Part shown: positions 1-5,374 of the stretch, piece by piece
Layout: each line of letters opens with the position of its first letter
How positions within the stretch are numbered: the stretch's first letter is position 1
Assembly: GCA_028870615.1 (NCBI GenBank)
Contig: JAGWPH010000182.1
Span: forward strand, 1-5,374
From: Betaproteobacteria bacterium
GTDB taxonomy: Bacteria; Pseudomonadota; Gammaproteobacteria; Burkholderiales; Ferrovaceae
Direction of reading: 5' to 3'
Length of the DNA stretch: 5,374 nt
Made by a program: the position numbers and the translations under genes
Notes under the pieces: generated by a model
What the model was told of the DNA's origin: nothing
Seen by the model: only the letters and a program-made list of their open reading frames with translations
Databases searched by the model: none

Positions 1-5
1 CAAAT

Positions 6-11
6 TATAAT
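6..11 (+). promoter_or_regulatory. Perfect TATAAT inside a 10-bp palindrome
   Basis: Bases 3-12 read AATTATAATT, which is its own reverse complement, so a consensus -10 hexamer TATAAT is present on the plus strand (6-11) and on the minus strand (9-4). The plus-strand -35 would lie left of the window and cannot be examined. For the minus strand, TTGTAC (complement of 27-32) lies 17 bases upstream of the hexamer, a weak -35 matching three of six positions. This could be a divergent promoter, or simply AT-rich leader sequence. It is a sequence match only. Confidence 0.3.
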
Positions 12-38
12 TGCAACCATGCCCTAGTACAATGTAAT
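11..38 (+). promoter_or_regulatory. Candidate sigma70 promoter for the hyf operon
   Basis: TTGCAA (11-16, four of six matches to TTGACA) is followed after 16 bases by TGTAAT (33-38, five of six matches to TATAAT). Transcription would start near base 45 and give a leader of about 40 bases before hyfB. A competing reading uses TACAAT (28-33) with a poor -35, TTATAA (5-10), at 17-base spacing. The leader is clearly richer in A+T than the genes after it, as expected for a promoter. No sigma54-type GG-N10-GC element was found in these 82 bases, unlike the FhlA/sigma54-controlled hyc and hyf operons of E. coli. Such a site could still lie further left. Confidence 0.4.
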
Positions 39-48
39 TTACAGTCTA
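28..48. promoter_or_regulatory. Imperfect 21-bp dyad, possible operator
   Basis: The core TGTAA-T-TTACA (33-43) is a perfect inverted repeat around base 38. Extending it to 28-48 gives eight of ten symmetric base pairs; mismatches are at 30/46 and 32/44. It covers the candidate -10 and the likely transcription start, where a dimeric regulator would block RNA polymerase. No regulator family is assigned, because the sequence does not match a motif I recognise with confidence. Confidence 0.35.
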
Positions 49-61
49 GAGCAACATTAAC

Positions 62-68
62 AGAAGGA
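62..68 (+). promoter_or_regulatory. Ribosome-binding site of hyfB
   Basis: AGAAGGA is the only good Shine-Dalgarno-like stretch before the hyfB ATG. Its spacing of 14 bases is longer than the usual 5-9, so hyfB initiation may be modest. There is no alternative ATG, GTG or TTG in frame between the upstream in-frame stop TAG (47-49) and the chosen start at 83. Confidence 0.5.
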
Positions 69-82
69 CAGTCAACAAGACA

Positions 83-2077
83 ATGCCTCTGGACTGGATT
101 TTTGGAATCGTCGCCGCGTGGCTGCTGATTGGAGTGGCTGGGGTCATCGCGTTGCGACGTCTGACACTGGTGGCACGCTTGCTGTTCCCCGCGGGGGGAC
201 TCGTCGGACTTTCCCTGTTTGGCTTTGCATGGATTGCCGCCACGGGCACTCCGGAAGTGGCGATACTGCCCATCGGATTGCCCACGCTTCCATTTCACTT
301 CAGGCTTGATAGCCTGGCTGCATTTTTTCTGATGGTTATCGGTGCCGCTTCAGCGGGAATCTCCGCATTTGCTGCAGGCTACTTCCGCAAAGGGGAAGGC
401 ACTCCACCCGGCCTGCTCTGTCTTGAATATCATGTTTTTCTGGCCAGCATGGTGCTGGTCGTACTGGCCGATGATGCCTATGTGTTCATGGTGATGTGGG
501 AAACCATGGCAATGTCGTCCTTCTTTCTGGTTATTGCCAACCATCGCATTCCCGAAATCCGGCGCGCCGGATACCTTTATCTGCTGTTGGCCCATGTGGG
601 CGCCATTGGCATTCTGTTGTGCTTCGGCGTTCTGCAAGCCAACACCGGTGACTATACCTTTGCCAATATGAGGGCCCAGCACCTCGCGCCTTTCTGGGCC
701 TCTCTGGCTTTCCTGCTGGCACTGTTCGGTTTTGGCGCCAAGGCCGGAATCGTACCGCTTCATGTCTGGTTGCCCGAGGCGCACCCTGCCGCCCCTTCCC
801 CGGTCTCCGCCCTGATGAGCGGCGTCATGCTGAAAACTGCCATTTACGGACTGTTGCGGGTGACTTTTGATCTTCTACACACCCCGATCTGGTGGTGGGG
901 GGTCCTGTTGCTGGCCCTGGGTCTGTTGAGTGCATTGTTCGGGGTGGTTTTTGCAGCAGTCCAGGTCGACATGAAACGCCTGCTCGCGTATTCCTCGATA
1001 GAAAATATCGGGTTGATGATCGCAGGCATCGGTCTCGCCGCCCTGTTCTCGGCTTACGGCATGCACCCCATGGCTGCTTTGGCGCTCACGGCTGTCCTCT
1101 ATCATGTGGTCAGCCATGCGTTTTTCAAAAGTCTGCTGTTCGTGGCCACGGGTTCCGTGCTGCATGCCACCCGGGAGCGCAGCCTGGGCAAATTGGGTGG
1201 CCTGATTCGCTTCATGCCCTGGGTGGCCTGGATGACCCTGGTCGGGGCACTGACCAGTGCCGGATTGCCCCCGTTGGGTGGCTTCATTCCCGAATGGTTG
1301 CTGCTGCAGAGCTTTTTGTTCGCACCGGGGTTGCCCAATTCGTTTCTCAACATGCTGGTGCCCGTAGTCGCTGCATTGATCGCGTTGGTGGTCGCACTGG
1401 CGGGCTATACCATGGTCAAATTTTTCGGGGTCATTTTTCTGGGTCAACCACGCGAAGAAAAACTGGTTCAAGCGCACGATGCAGGGTTTTGGGAACGCCT
1501 CGGAATGCTTTGGCTGGTCGCGGGCTGCGTGGCCCTTGGATTGTTTCCGGTTCCCGTCATCGTACTCATTGACGCCGTTACCCGGCCCCTGGTCGGGGCC
1601 GGTCTTGGGGCCACGGTCTCCGGCAACCAGTGGCTGCTGATCCCGGTGTCCATTGAACGGGCCAGCTACGGACCCCTCCTGTTCCTGCTGGGCGTCGCCG
1701 CCAGTTTTGCCCTGGCCTTCCTGCTGGTCCGCTTGTTCTATCACGGACGCCTGCGCCGTACCCCGCCGTGGGATTGCGGATTTCCAGGGCAAGGTGCACG
1801 CATGCAAGACACAGCCGAAGGTTTTGGGCAACCCATTCGCGAGATTTTTGACCCCTTCTTCCGTATCGAGCGGGAGTTGCCGACCCCATTCGACACCAGA
1901 CCGCATTATCGCGTCAGCGTCGGCGACCATTTCTGGTACTGGATTTATCTTCCGATCGCACGCATCGTCGAACGCCTGGCACGACTCATCGGATTGTTGC
2001 AACGGGGAAGGATTGCAATCTATCTGTTGTACAGTTTCGTCACGCTGATTACCGTGCTCATGGTGGTCAAGCGATGA
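83..2077 (+). CDS. hyfB: Hydrogenase-4 component B, NuoL-like antiporter subunit
   Basis: This is a polytopic membrane protein of 664 aa, close to E. coli HyfB (about 670 aa). It belongs to the proton-conducting NuoL/M/N-Mrp family and is expected to move protons (or Na+) in a group 4 hydrogenase-type complex of the cytoplasmic membrane. About 15-16 hydrophobic helices can be picked out. Expected channel residues are present: E140 in VMWETMAMSSFFL, K220 in FGAKAGIVPLHVWLPEAHP, K251 in MLKTAIYGLLR, H341/H345/K349 in YHVVSHAFFKSLLF, E404 in FIPEWLL and K446 in TMVKFFGVIFLG. The C-terminal part carries the HycC/HyfB-type motif PPWDCGF (561-567) with ARMQDTAEGFGQPIREIFDP (572-591), a mostly hydrophilic stretch to about 630, and a last membrane helix (643-662). 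This distinguishes it from HyfD and HyfF, which lack that tail. The gene starts the operon and overlaps hyfC by 4 bases. Family assignment is firm; the ion moved is not shown by sequence. Confidence 0.93.
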   Translation: MPLDWIFGIVAAWLLIGVAGVIALRRLTLVARLLFPAGGLVGLSLFGFAWIAATGTPEVAILPIGLPTLPFHFRLDSLAAFFLMVIGAASAGISAFAAGYFRKGEGTPPGLLCLEYHVFLASMVLVVLADDAYVFMVMWETMAMSSFFLVIANHRIPEIRRAGYLYLLLAHVGAIGILLCFGVLQANTGDYTFANMRAQHLAPFWASLAFLLALFGFGAKAGIVPLHVWLPEAHPAAPSPVSALMSGVMLKTAIYGLLRVTFDLLHTPIWWWGVLLLALGLLSALFGVVFAAVQVDMKRLLAYSSIENIGLMIAGIGLAALFSAYGMHPMAALALTAVLYHVVSHAFFKSLLFVATGSVLHATRERSLGKLGGLIRFMPWVAWMTLVGALTSAGLPPLGGFIPEWLLLQSFLFAPGLPNSFLNMLVPVVAALIALVVALAGYTMVKFFGVIFLGQPREEKLVQAHDAGFWERLGMLWLVAGCVALGLFPVPVIVLIDAVTRPLVGAGLGATVSGNQWLLIPVSIERASYGPLLFLLGVAASFALAFLLVRLFYHGRLRRTPPWDCGFPGQGARMQDTAEGFGQPIREIFDPFFRIERELPTPFDTRPHYRVSVGDHFWYWIYLPIARIVERLARLIGLLQRGRIAIYLLYSFVTLITVLMVVKR

Positions 2078-3021
2078 ACTTCCTGGGCTATTTCTCGCAA
2101 CTGCTGGAAATCGTTCTGGCGCTGTTACTGGCTCCACTCCTGATCGGGTGGGTCAACCAGTGGCGAGCCTGGCTGCAAAACAAATCGGCCCCGAGCCTGT
2201 TTCTGCCCTATCGCAAACTGCACAAACTATTCAACAAAGAGTTGGTGCTGGCGCAGCATGCCTCACCCCTGTACCGGGTCACGCCCTACATTGTCTTTGG
2301 ATGCATGGCTCTGGCCAGCGCCATCATCCCCTCACTATCCACCGACCTGCCGCTGTCTCCTGCATCCGACGCCATCGCCCTGGTGGGCCTGTTCGCCCTG
2401 GCCCGGGTGTTCATCTCCCTGGCCGCAATGGATGTGGGGACGGCATTCGGGACGATGGGGGCGCGTCGCGAAATGCTGATCGGGTTTCTGGCTGAACCCG
2501 CGTTATTGATGGTGCTGTTCTCGGCGTCGCTGCTTTCCAAATCCACTTCACTAACCACCATCGTGGACACCCTGGCTCACCGCGACCTGGCCATTTATCC
2601 CAGCCTGGCCTTTGCCGGCGTGGCCTTTACCATGGTCTCGCTTGCTGAAAATGCCCGCATTCCCGTAGACAACCCAGCAACGCACCTTGAACTGACCATG
2701 ATTCACGAAGCGCTCACCCTGGAATATTCCGGGCGCCATCTGGCGTTGCTCGAGTGGGCTGCAAGCCTCAAGCTGTTTGCCTACTCCTGTGCCGGGCTGG
2801 CCCTGTTCTTTCCCTGGGGCATTGCGGACGCGCAGTCCCCTCTGGCTTTGTTGCTGGCCTTACCGGCGTTGATCTTCAAACTGGCTCTGGGTGGCGCCCT
2901 GCTCGCCATTCTGGAAAGCGTCAGCGCCAAGATGCGTATTTTCCGTGTTCCGGAGTTTCTGGCCACAGCGTTTTTGCTGGCCGTGATCGGCATGCTCGTC
3001 AATATTCTTCTGGGGATTTGA
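2074..3021 (+). CDS. hyfC: Hydrogenase-4 component C, NuoH/HycD-like membrane anchor
   Basis: The product has 315 aa, the usual length of HyfC/HycD, with about eight membrane helices. It is the NuoH-type subunit that docks the hydrogenase-like peripheral arm on the membrane and links its redox chemistry to the antiporter subunits. Hallmarks are the N-terminal cytoplasmic segment LPYRKLHKLFNKE (44-56), corresponding to the family's PYxxLxKLxxKE, and the acidic loop ENARIPVDNPATHLELTM (192-209) followed by IHEALTLEYSGRHLALLEWA (210-229). In the latter, E192, D199, E206, E212, E217 and E227 are the charged residues expected in this family. The ATG lies in an ATGA overlap with the hyfB stop; GGTGGT (2062-2067) is a weak ribosome-binding site 6 bases before it. 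Translation probably depends on coupling to hyfB. In E. coli the next gene is hyfD, which is missing here. Confidence 0.92.
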   Translation: MNFLGYFSQLLEIVLALLLAPLLIGWVNQWRAWLQNKSAPSLFLPYRKLHKLFNKELVLAQHASPLYRVTPYIVFGCMALASAIIPSLSTDLPLSPASDAIALVGLFALARVFISLAAMDVGTAFGTMGARREMLIGFLAEPALLMVLFSASLLSKSTSLTTIVDTLAHRDLAIYPSLAFAGVAFTMVSLAENARIPVDNPATHLELTMIHEALTLEYSGRHLALLEWAASLKLFAYSCAGLALFFPWGIADAQSPLALLLALPALIFKLALGGALLAILESVSAKMRIFRVPEFLATAFLLAVIGMLVNILLGI

Positions 3022-3022
3022 G

Positions 3023-3682
3023 ATGACCGCCTTCATCTCACAATTCATCAATCTGCTGGCCGCCATTCTGTTGATGCTGGCATTTTCCATGCTCGCCCAA
3101 CGCCGGATCCTGTCCCTGATCTATTTGTATACCATGCAAGGTGCCACTCTGGTGGCCGCTACAGCCATTGTCGGATTTGTCACGAATCAGCCTCACCTGT
3201 ATTTCTCGGCAGCCATCACCCTGGTATTGAAAGTCATCCTGATTCCGTCGCTGTTGCATCGTGTCATCGACCGCCTTAACGTCCGTTGGGATGTGGAGAT
3301 GCTTATCAACATTCCCATGACCATGCTGATTGGCATCGTGATGGTCATGTTCTCCTTTTATCTGGCCCAGCCCATTTCCCAAATGTCTTCCACCATTGCA
3401 CGTGGCACATTGGGTATTGCATTAGCCTGTATCTTGCTGTCCTTCATGATGATGATCACGCGATCCAAAGCGGTTCCCCAGGTCATCGGTTTTCTTTCAA
3501 TGGAAAATGGTTTGTTTTTTGCTGCCACGGCCGCGACCTATGGTATGCCCATGGTGGTCGAACTGGGTATTGCGCTGGACGTATTGGTAGGCATCCTGAT
3601 TCTGGGAGTGTTCATGTTCCACATCAGAGAGCAGTTTGACAGCCTGGACATACGGCATCTCGAAAAACTGAAGGAAGACTGA
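3023..3682 (+). CDS. hyfE: Hydrogenase-4 component E, NuoK-like membrane subunit
   Basis: The product has 219 aa, nearly the same as E. coli HyfE (about 216 aa), with roughly six to seven membrane helices. HyfE has a NuoK-like part and contributes buried charges to the proton path between HyfC and the antiporter subunits. Visible marks are LVLKVILIPSLLHRVID (67-83) with K70 in a membrane helix, QVIGFLSMENGLFFAA (153-168) with the membrane-embedded E161 characteristic of the NuoK-like part, and VVELGIALDVLVGILILGVF (178-197) with E180 and D186. The C-terminus (HIREQFDSLDIRHLEKLKED) is short and charged. GGGGA (3012-3016) stands 6 bases before the ATG, and one base separates that ATG from the hyfC stop. 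HyfE is found in Hyf and Hyf-like clusters but has no counterpart in the E. coli hyc operon, so its presence marks this as a Hyf-type rather than Hyc-type system. Confidence 0.92.
   Translation: MTAFISQFINLLAAILLMLAFSMLAQRRILSLIYLYTMQGATLVAATAIVGFVTNQPHLYFSAAITLVLKVILIPSLLHRVIDRLNVRWDVEMLINIPMTMLIGIVMVMFSFYLAQPISQMSSTIARGTLGIALACILLSFMMMITRSKAVPQVIGFLSMENGLFFAATAATYGMPMVVELGIALDVLVGILILGVFMFHIREQFDSLDIRHLEKLKED
3671..3677 (+). promoter_or_regulatory. Ribosome-binding site supporting the TTG start of hyfF
   Basis: AAGGAAG lies inside the last codons of hyfE, 6 bases before a TTG at 3684. This spacing makes the TTG the most likely start of hyfF. The first ATG in frame is far inside conserved protein, and the translated sequence from the TTG gives an intact first membrane helix. 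Confidence 0.7.
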
Positions 3683-3683
3683 A

Positions 3684-5138
3684 TTGAACCTGCTTCTCCT
3701 GGTGCTGGGATTTCCGTTGCTCGGCAGCATCATCCTGGGGTTTATCGGGCACCGCGACGTTGCTCGCGAGGCCAACGTCGTTTTCAGTCTGGGAACGTTC
3801 ATTGCTTCCTGCGCCTTGACCGTTCAAGTCATTGCGGAGGGCCCGCTGTTCGCCTTGAATCATGAGTTCTTCATCGACTCACTCAATGTATTCATGGTCA
3901 GCCTGACTGCTTTCGTGGCCCTCACCACTGCCGTCTTCTCCCGCCCCTACATGAAAGTGGAACAGGCCCATGGAAAAATGACACCATCCCGCTTGCGCCT
4001 GTATCACAGCATGTACCAACTGTTCAGCTTTACCATGCTGATGGCCCTCATGACCAACAATATGGGCATCCTGTGGGTCTCCATGGAGGCGGCCACTTTG
4101 ACCACGGTACTGCTGGTTAGCGTCTATCGCACAGCGGCCAGTCTGGAAGCTGCCTGGAAATATTTCATTCTTTGCGGCGTCGGAATTGCCCAGGCATTAT
4201 TTGGAACCGTGCTGTTGTACATGGCCGCCGAGAAACTTATCGTTGCCGAAAGCGGCGCCTTGCTGTGGACCAGCCTCAATGCTGTCAAGGGTTCCCTCGA
4301 TCCGGACATCATCACGCTGGCCTTTGCTTTCCTGTTCATCGGCTACGGCACAAAAGTCGGACTGGTTCCGTTACACAACTGGCTTCCCGATGCCCACGCC
4401 GAAGGCCCCACGCCCGTCTCGGCCGTACTCTCCGGCCTGCTGCTCAATGTGGCGTTGTATGCCATCCTGCGTTGTAAAGTGCTGACGGATGGCGCGCTCC
4501 ATAGCGCTTTGGCCAGTCAGTTGATGATGGGATTTGGCCTGCTCTCCGTGGTAGTGGCCGCATTTTTTCTGTCCCGGCAAAAAGATGTCAAACGCATGTT
4601 TGCCTACTCTTCGATCGAGCATATGGGACTCATCACGTTTGCCTTCGGCATGGGAGGGCCCATTGCCAATTTTGCTGGCCTGCTTCATATGACGGTACAC
4701 TCGCTCATCAAGTCTGCCATCTTTTTTACGGTAGGGCATGCCACCCAAAAAGCCGGTACGCAGGTCATGGAAGATATCCACGGGTTGATCAAGGTCAGTC
4801 CCGCCGTCGGCTGGGGCATGATGCTGGGGTCGCTCGCCATTCTGGGATTACCCCCGTTTGGAGTGTTTGCCAGCGAATTTCTGATTCTCACCACGGCCAT
4901 GCGTGAGCAGCCCTGGGCCACTCCTTTCCTGTTACTGGCGCTTGGCGTGGCATTTGCCTCGGTGTTTGCCCGGGTTCAACCCATGGTGTTTGGAGAGACC
5001 ACAGTGAAGGCACTTCCCCATCCCCCCGCCCTGATCCCCGTGTTCATCCATCTGGGATTGGGCCTGATGCTGGGGCTATATATTCCCCCCTACCTCAGCG
5101 CCTGGTACCACCAGGCAGCGCTCATGCTGGGAGGTTGA
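3684..5138 (+). CDS. hyfF: Hydrogenase-4 component F, second antiporter-like subunit
   Basis: The product has 484 aa (E. coli HyfF is about 526) and about 13-14 membrane helices. It is a second NuoL/M/N-type subunit, expected to form a proton channel beside HyfB. Key residues are E135 in WVSMEAATLTTVLLVSVYRT, K224 in YGTKVGLVPLHNWLPDAH, H335/H339/K343 in LLHMTVHSLIKSAIFF, and E398 in FASEFL. At the helix 8 position where HyfB has K251, this protein has N255 (LLLNVALYAILR). Near the helix 12 position of HyfB K446 it has R430 (FARVQPMVFGE). The stretch around SLEAAWKYFILCGVGIAQAL (153-172) is typical of HyfF and separates it from HyfD and NuoM/N. It lacks the long hydrophilic C-terminal tail of HyfB. 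It begins with TTG, one base after the hyfE stop, and is followed one base later by hyfG. Confidence 0.92.
   Translation: MNLLLLVLGFPLLGSIILGFIGHRDVAREANVVFSLGTFIASCALTVQVIAEGPLFALNHEFFIDSLNVFMVSLTAFVALTTAVFSRPYMKVEQAHGKMTPSRLRLYHSMYQLFSFTMLMALMTNNMGILWVSMEAATLTTVLLVSVYRTAASLEAAWKYFILCGVGIAQALFGTVLLYMAAEKLIVAESGALLWTSLNAVKGSLDPDIITLAFAFLFIGYGTKVGLVPLHNWLPDAHAEGPTPVSAVLSGLLLNVALYAILRCKVLTDGALHSALASQLMMGFGLLSVVVAAFFLSRQKDVKRMFAYSSIEHMGLITFAFGMGGPIANFAGLLHMTVHSLIKSAIFFTVGHATQKAGTQVMEDIHGLIKVSPAVGWGMMLGSLAILGLPPFGVFASEFLILTTAMREQPWATPFLLLALGVAFASVFARVQPMVFGETTVKALPHPPALIPVFIHLGLGLMLGLYIPPYLSAWYHQAALMLGG
5129..5134 (+). promoter_or_regulatory. Ribosome-binding site of hyfG
   Basis: GGGAGG at the end of hyfF stands 5 bases before the ATG at 5140 and is among the strongest Shine-Dalgarno matches in the operon. 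It supports this start for the truncated gene and suggests the large-subunit protein is translated well. Confidence 0.6.
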
Positions 5139-5139
5139 A

Positions 5140-5374
5140 ATGAATCCCATCCCTGGCCTTAACCTGCAACTCAGCCGCTTGCATGCGCCGCTACCGGTCT
5201 GGCGTGGCCAGACGGAAGCCTCACAGTGGATCGCTGCAGCACGCCAGGTCTCTGAAAGCGGGGGAACGCTCATAGCGCTGTGGGCAACCGATACCGTCGT
5301 GAATGCAGCCTACAGCCTTCCGGAAGGGTTGGTGTGGTTGGAGCTGGCGCTTACCGGTCCGATGCCGGCCTGCC
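5140..5374 (+). CDS. hyfG: Hydrogenase-4 component G, large-subunit protein (5' end only)
   Basis: An open frame starts at ATG 5140, one base after the hyfF stop, and runs off the right edge after 78 codons plus one base. It begins MNPIPGLNLQLSRLHAPLPV. The part GGTLIALWATD (41-51), then AAYSLPEGLVWLELAL (57-72), resembles the N-terminal NuoC-like (30-kDa) domain of HycE/HyfG, where a GGxLxxLxGxD strand-turn precedes a strand ending in a hydrophobic pair. In the family this domain is fused to the NuoD-like large subunit, which carries the NiFe site in true hydrogenases. That site would be coded to the right of the window, so neither the cysteine ligands nor the total length can be judged here. 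The assignment rests on position in the operon and this short similarity. Confidence 0.72.
   Translation, partial: MNPIPGLNLQLSRLHAPLPVWRGQTEASQWIAAARQVSESGGTLIALWATDTVVNAAYSLPEGLVWLELALTGPMPAC

Noticed and set aside
1..82. Sigma54 promoter as in E. coli hyc and hyf
   Set aside because: No GG and GC pair with the required spacing is present; the only TTGC (11-14) lacks the upstream TGGCAC-like part.
5..298. Minus-strand open frames covering the leader and the 5' end of hyfB
   Set aside because: Low-complexity polar products that overlap the conserved start of hyfB, with no good ribosome-binding site and no family resemblance.
892..1572. Plus-strand open frame of 226 codons inside hyfB in another frame
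   Set aside because: Arg-, Gly- and His-rich translation typical of an out-of-frame reading of a membrane protein gene. It does not mark a frameshift, because hyfB reads through intact with all motifs in frame.
83..2077. DabB-like subunit of a dissolved inorganic carbon pump
   Set aside because: DabB is also NuoL-like, but it pairs with DabA, which is absent here. The C-terminal WDCGF motif and the neighbouring hyfC, hyfE and hyfF place this protein in the HyfB/HycC family.
875..2137. Long minus-strand open frame of 420 codons opposite hyfB
   Set aside because: Its product is rich in Gln, His, Gly, Asp and Pro, with no recognisable domain. It is the mirror of a GC-rich gene full of Leu, Val and Ala codons, and the plus strand is a well-supported hyfB.
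2074..5138. Respiratory complex I (nuo) operon fragment
   Set aside because: The genes follow the Hyf order rather than nuoA-N. The NuoK-like subunit is 219 aa rather than about 100 aa, and the NuoC-like protein comes after the membrane genes.

Overview
The window is one tightly packed plus-strand operon fragment that encodes the membrane arm of a group 4 [NiFe]-hydrogenase-type complex (Hyf/Hyc family, related to respiratory complex I). Four complete genes and one truncated gene fill bases 83-5374 with almost no intergenic DNA: hyfB (NuoL-like antiporter subunit), hyfC (NuoH-like), hyfE (NuoK-like), hyfF (second antiporter-like subunit), and the 5' end of hyfG (NuoC-like N-terminus of the large-subunit protein), which runs off the right edge. 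Successive junctions are a 4-base ATGA overlap and then three 1-base gaps, so translational coupling is likely.

Bases 1-82 are a short AT-rich leader. It holds one or more sigma70-like promoter candidates, a perfect 10-bp palindrome containing TATAAT on both strands, an imperfect 21-bp dyad overlapping a candidate -10, and a purine-rich ribosome-binding site for hyfB. No gene is supported there. No RNA gene, mobile element, CRISPR array or terminator was recognised anywhere.

How the parts work together (established for the family): HyfC anchors the soluble hydrogenase-like arm to the membrane. HyfB and HyfF resemble Mrp-type cation/proton antiporter subunits. HyfE supplies NuoK-like charged membrane helices. 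HyfG carries the large-subunit domain. Compared with Escherichia coli hyfABCDEFGHIRJ, hyfD is missing from between hyfC and hyfE, and no hyfA lies directly upstream. This compact B-C-E-F-G order fits a minimal Hyf-like complex, or an energy-converting-hydrogenase-related (Ehr) complex that may have lost the NiFe site. The window cannot decide which, because the diagnostic cysteines of HyfG lie past the right edge.

Organism: the moderately high GC of the genes, the leaderless packing and the protein family suggest a proteobacterium. A chemolithoautotroph of the Acidithiobacillus / sulfur-oxidiser type is a reasonable guess, but it rests on recollection of which bacteria carry compact hyf clusters and is low confidence. 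No previously undescribed system is evident. The open points are the redox identity of the complex and the control of its promoter.
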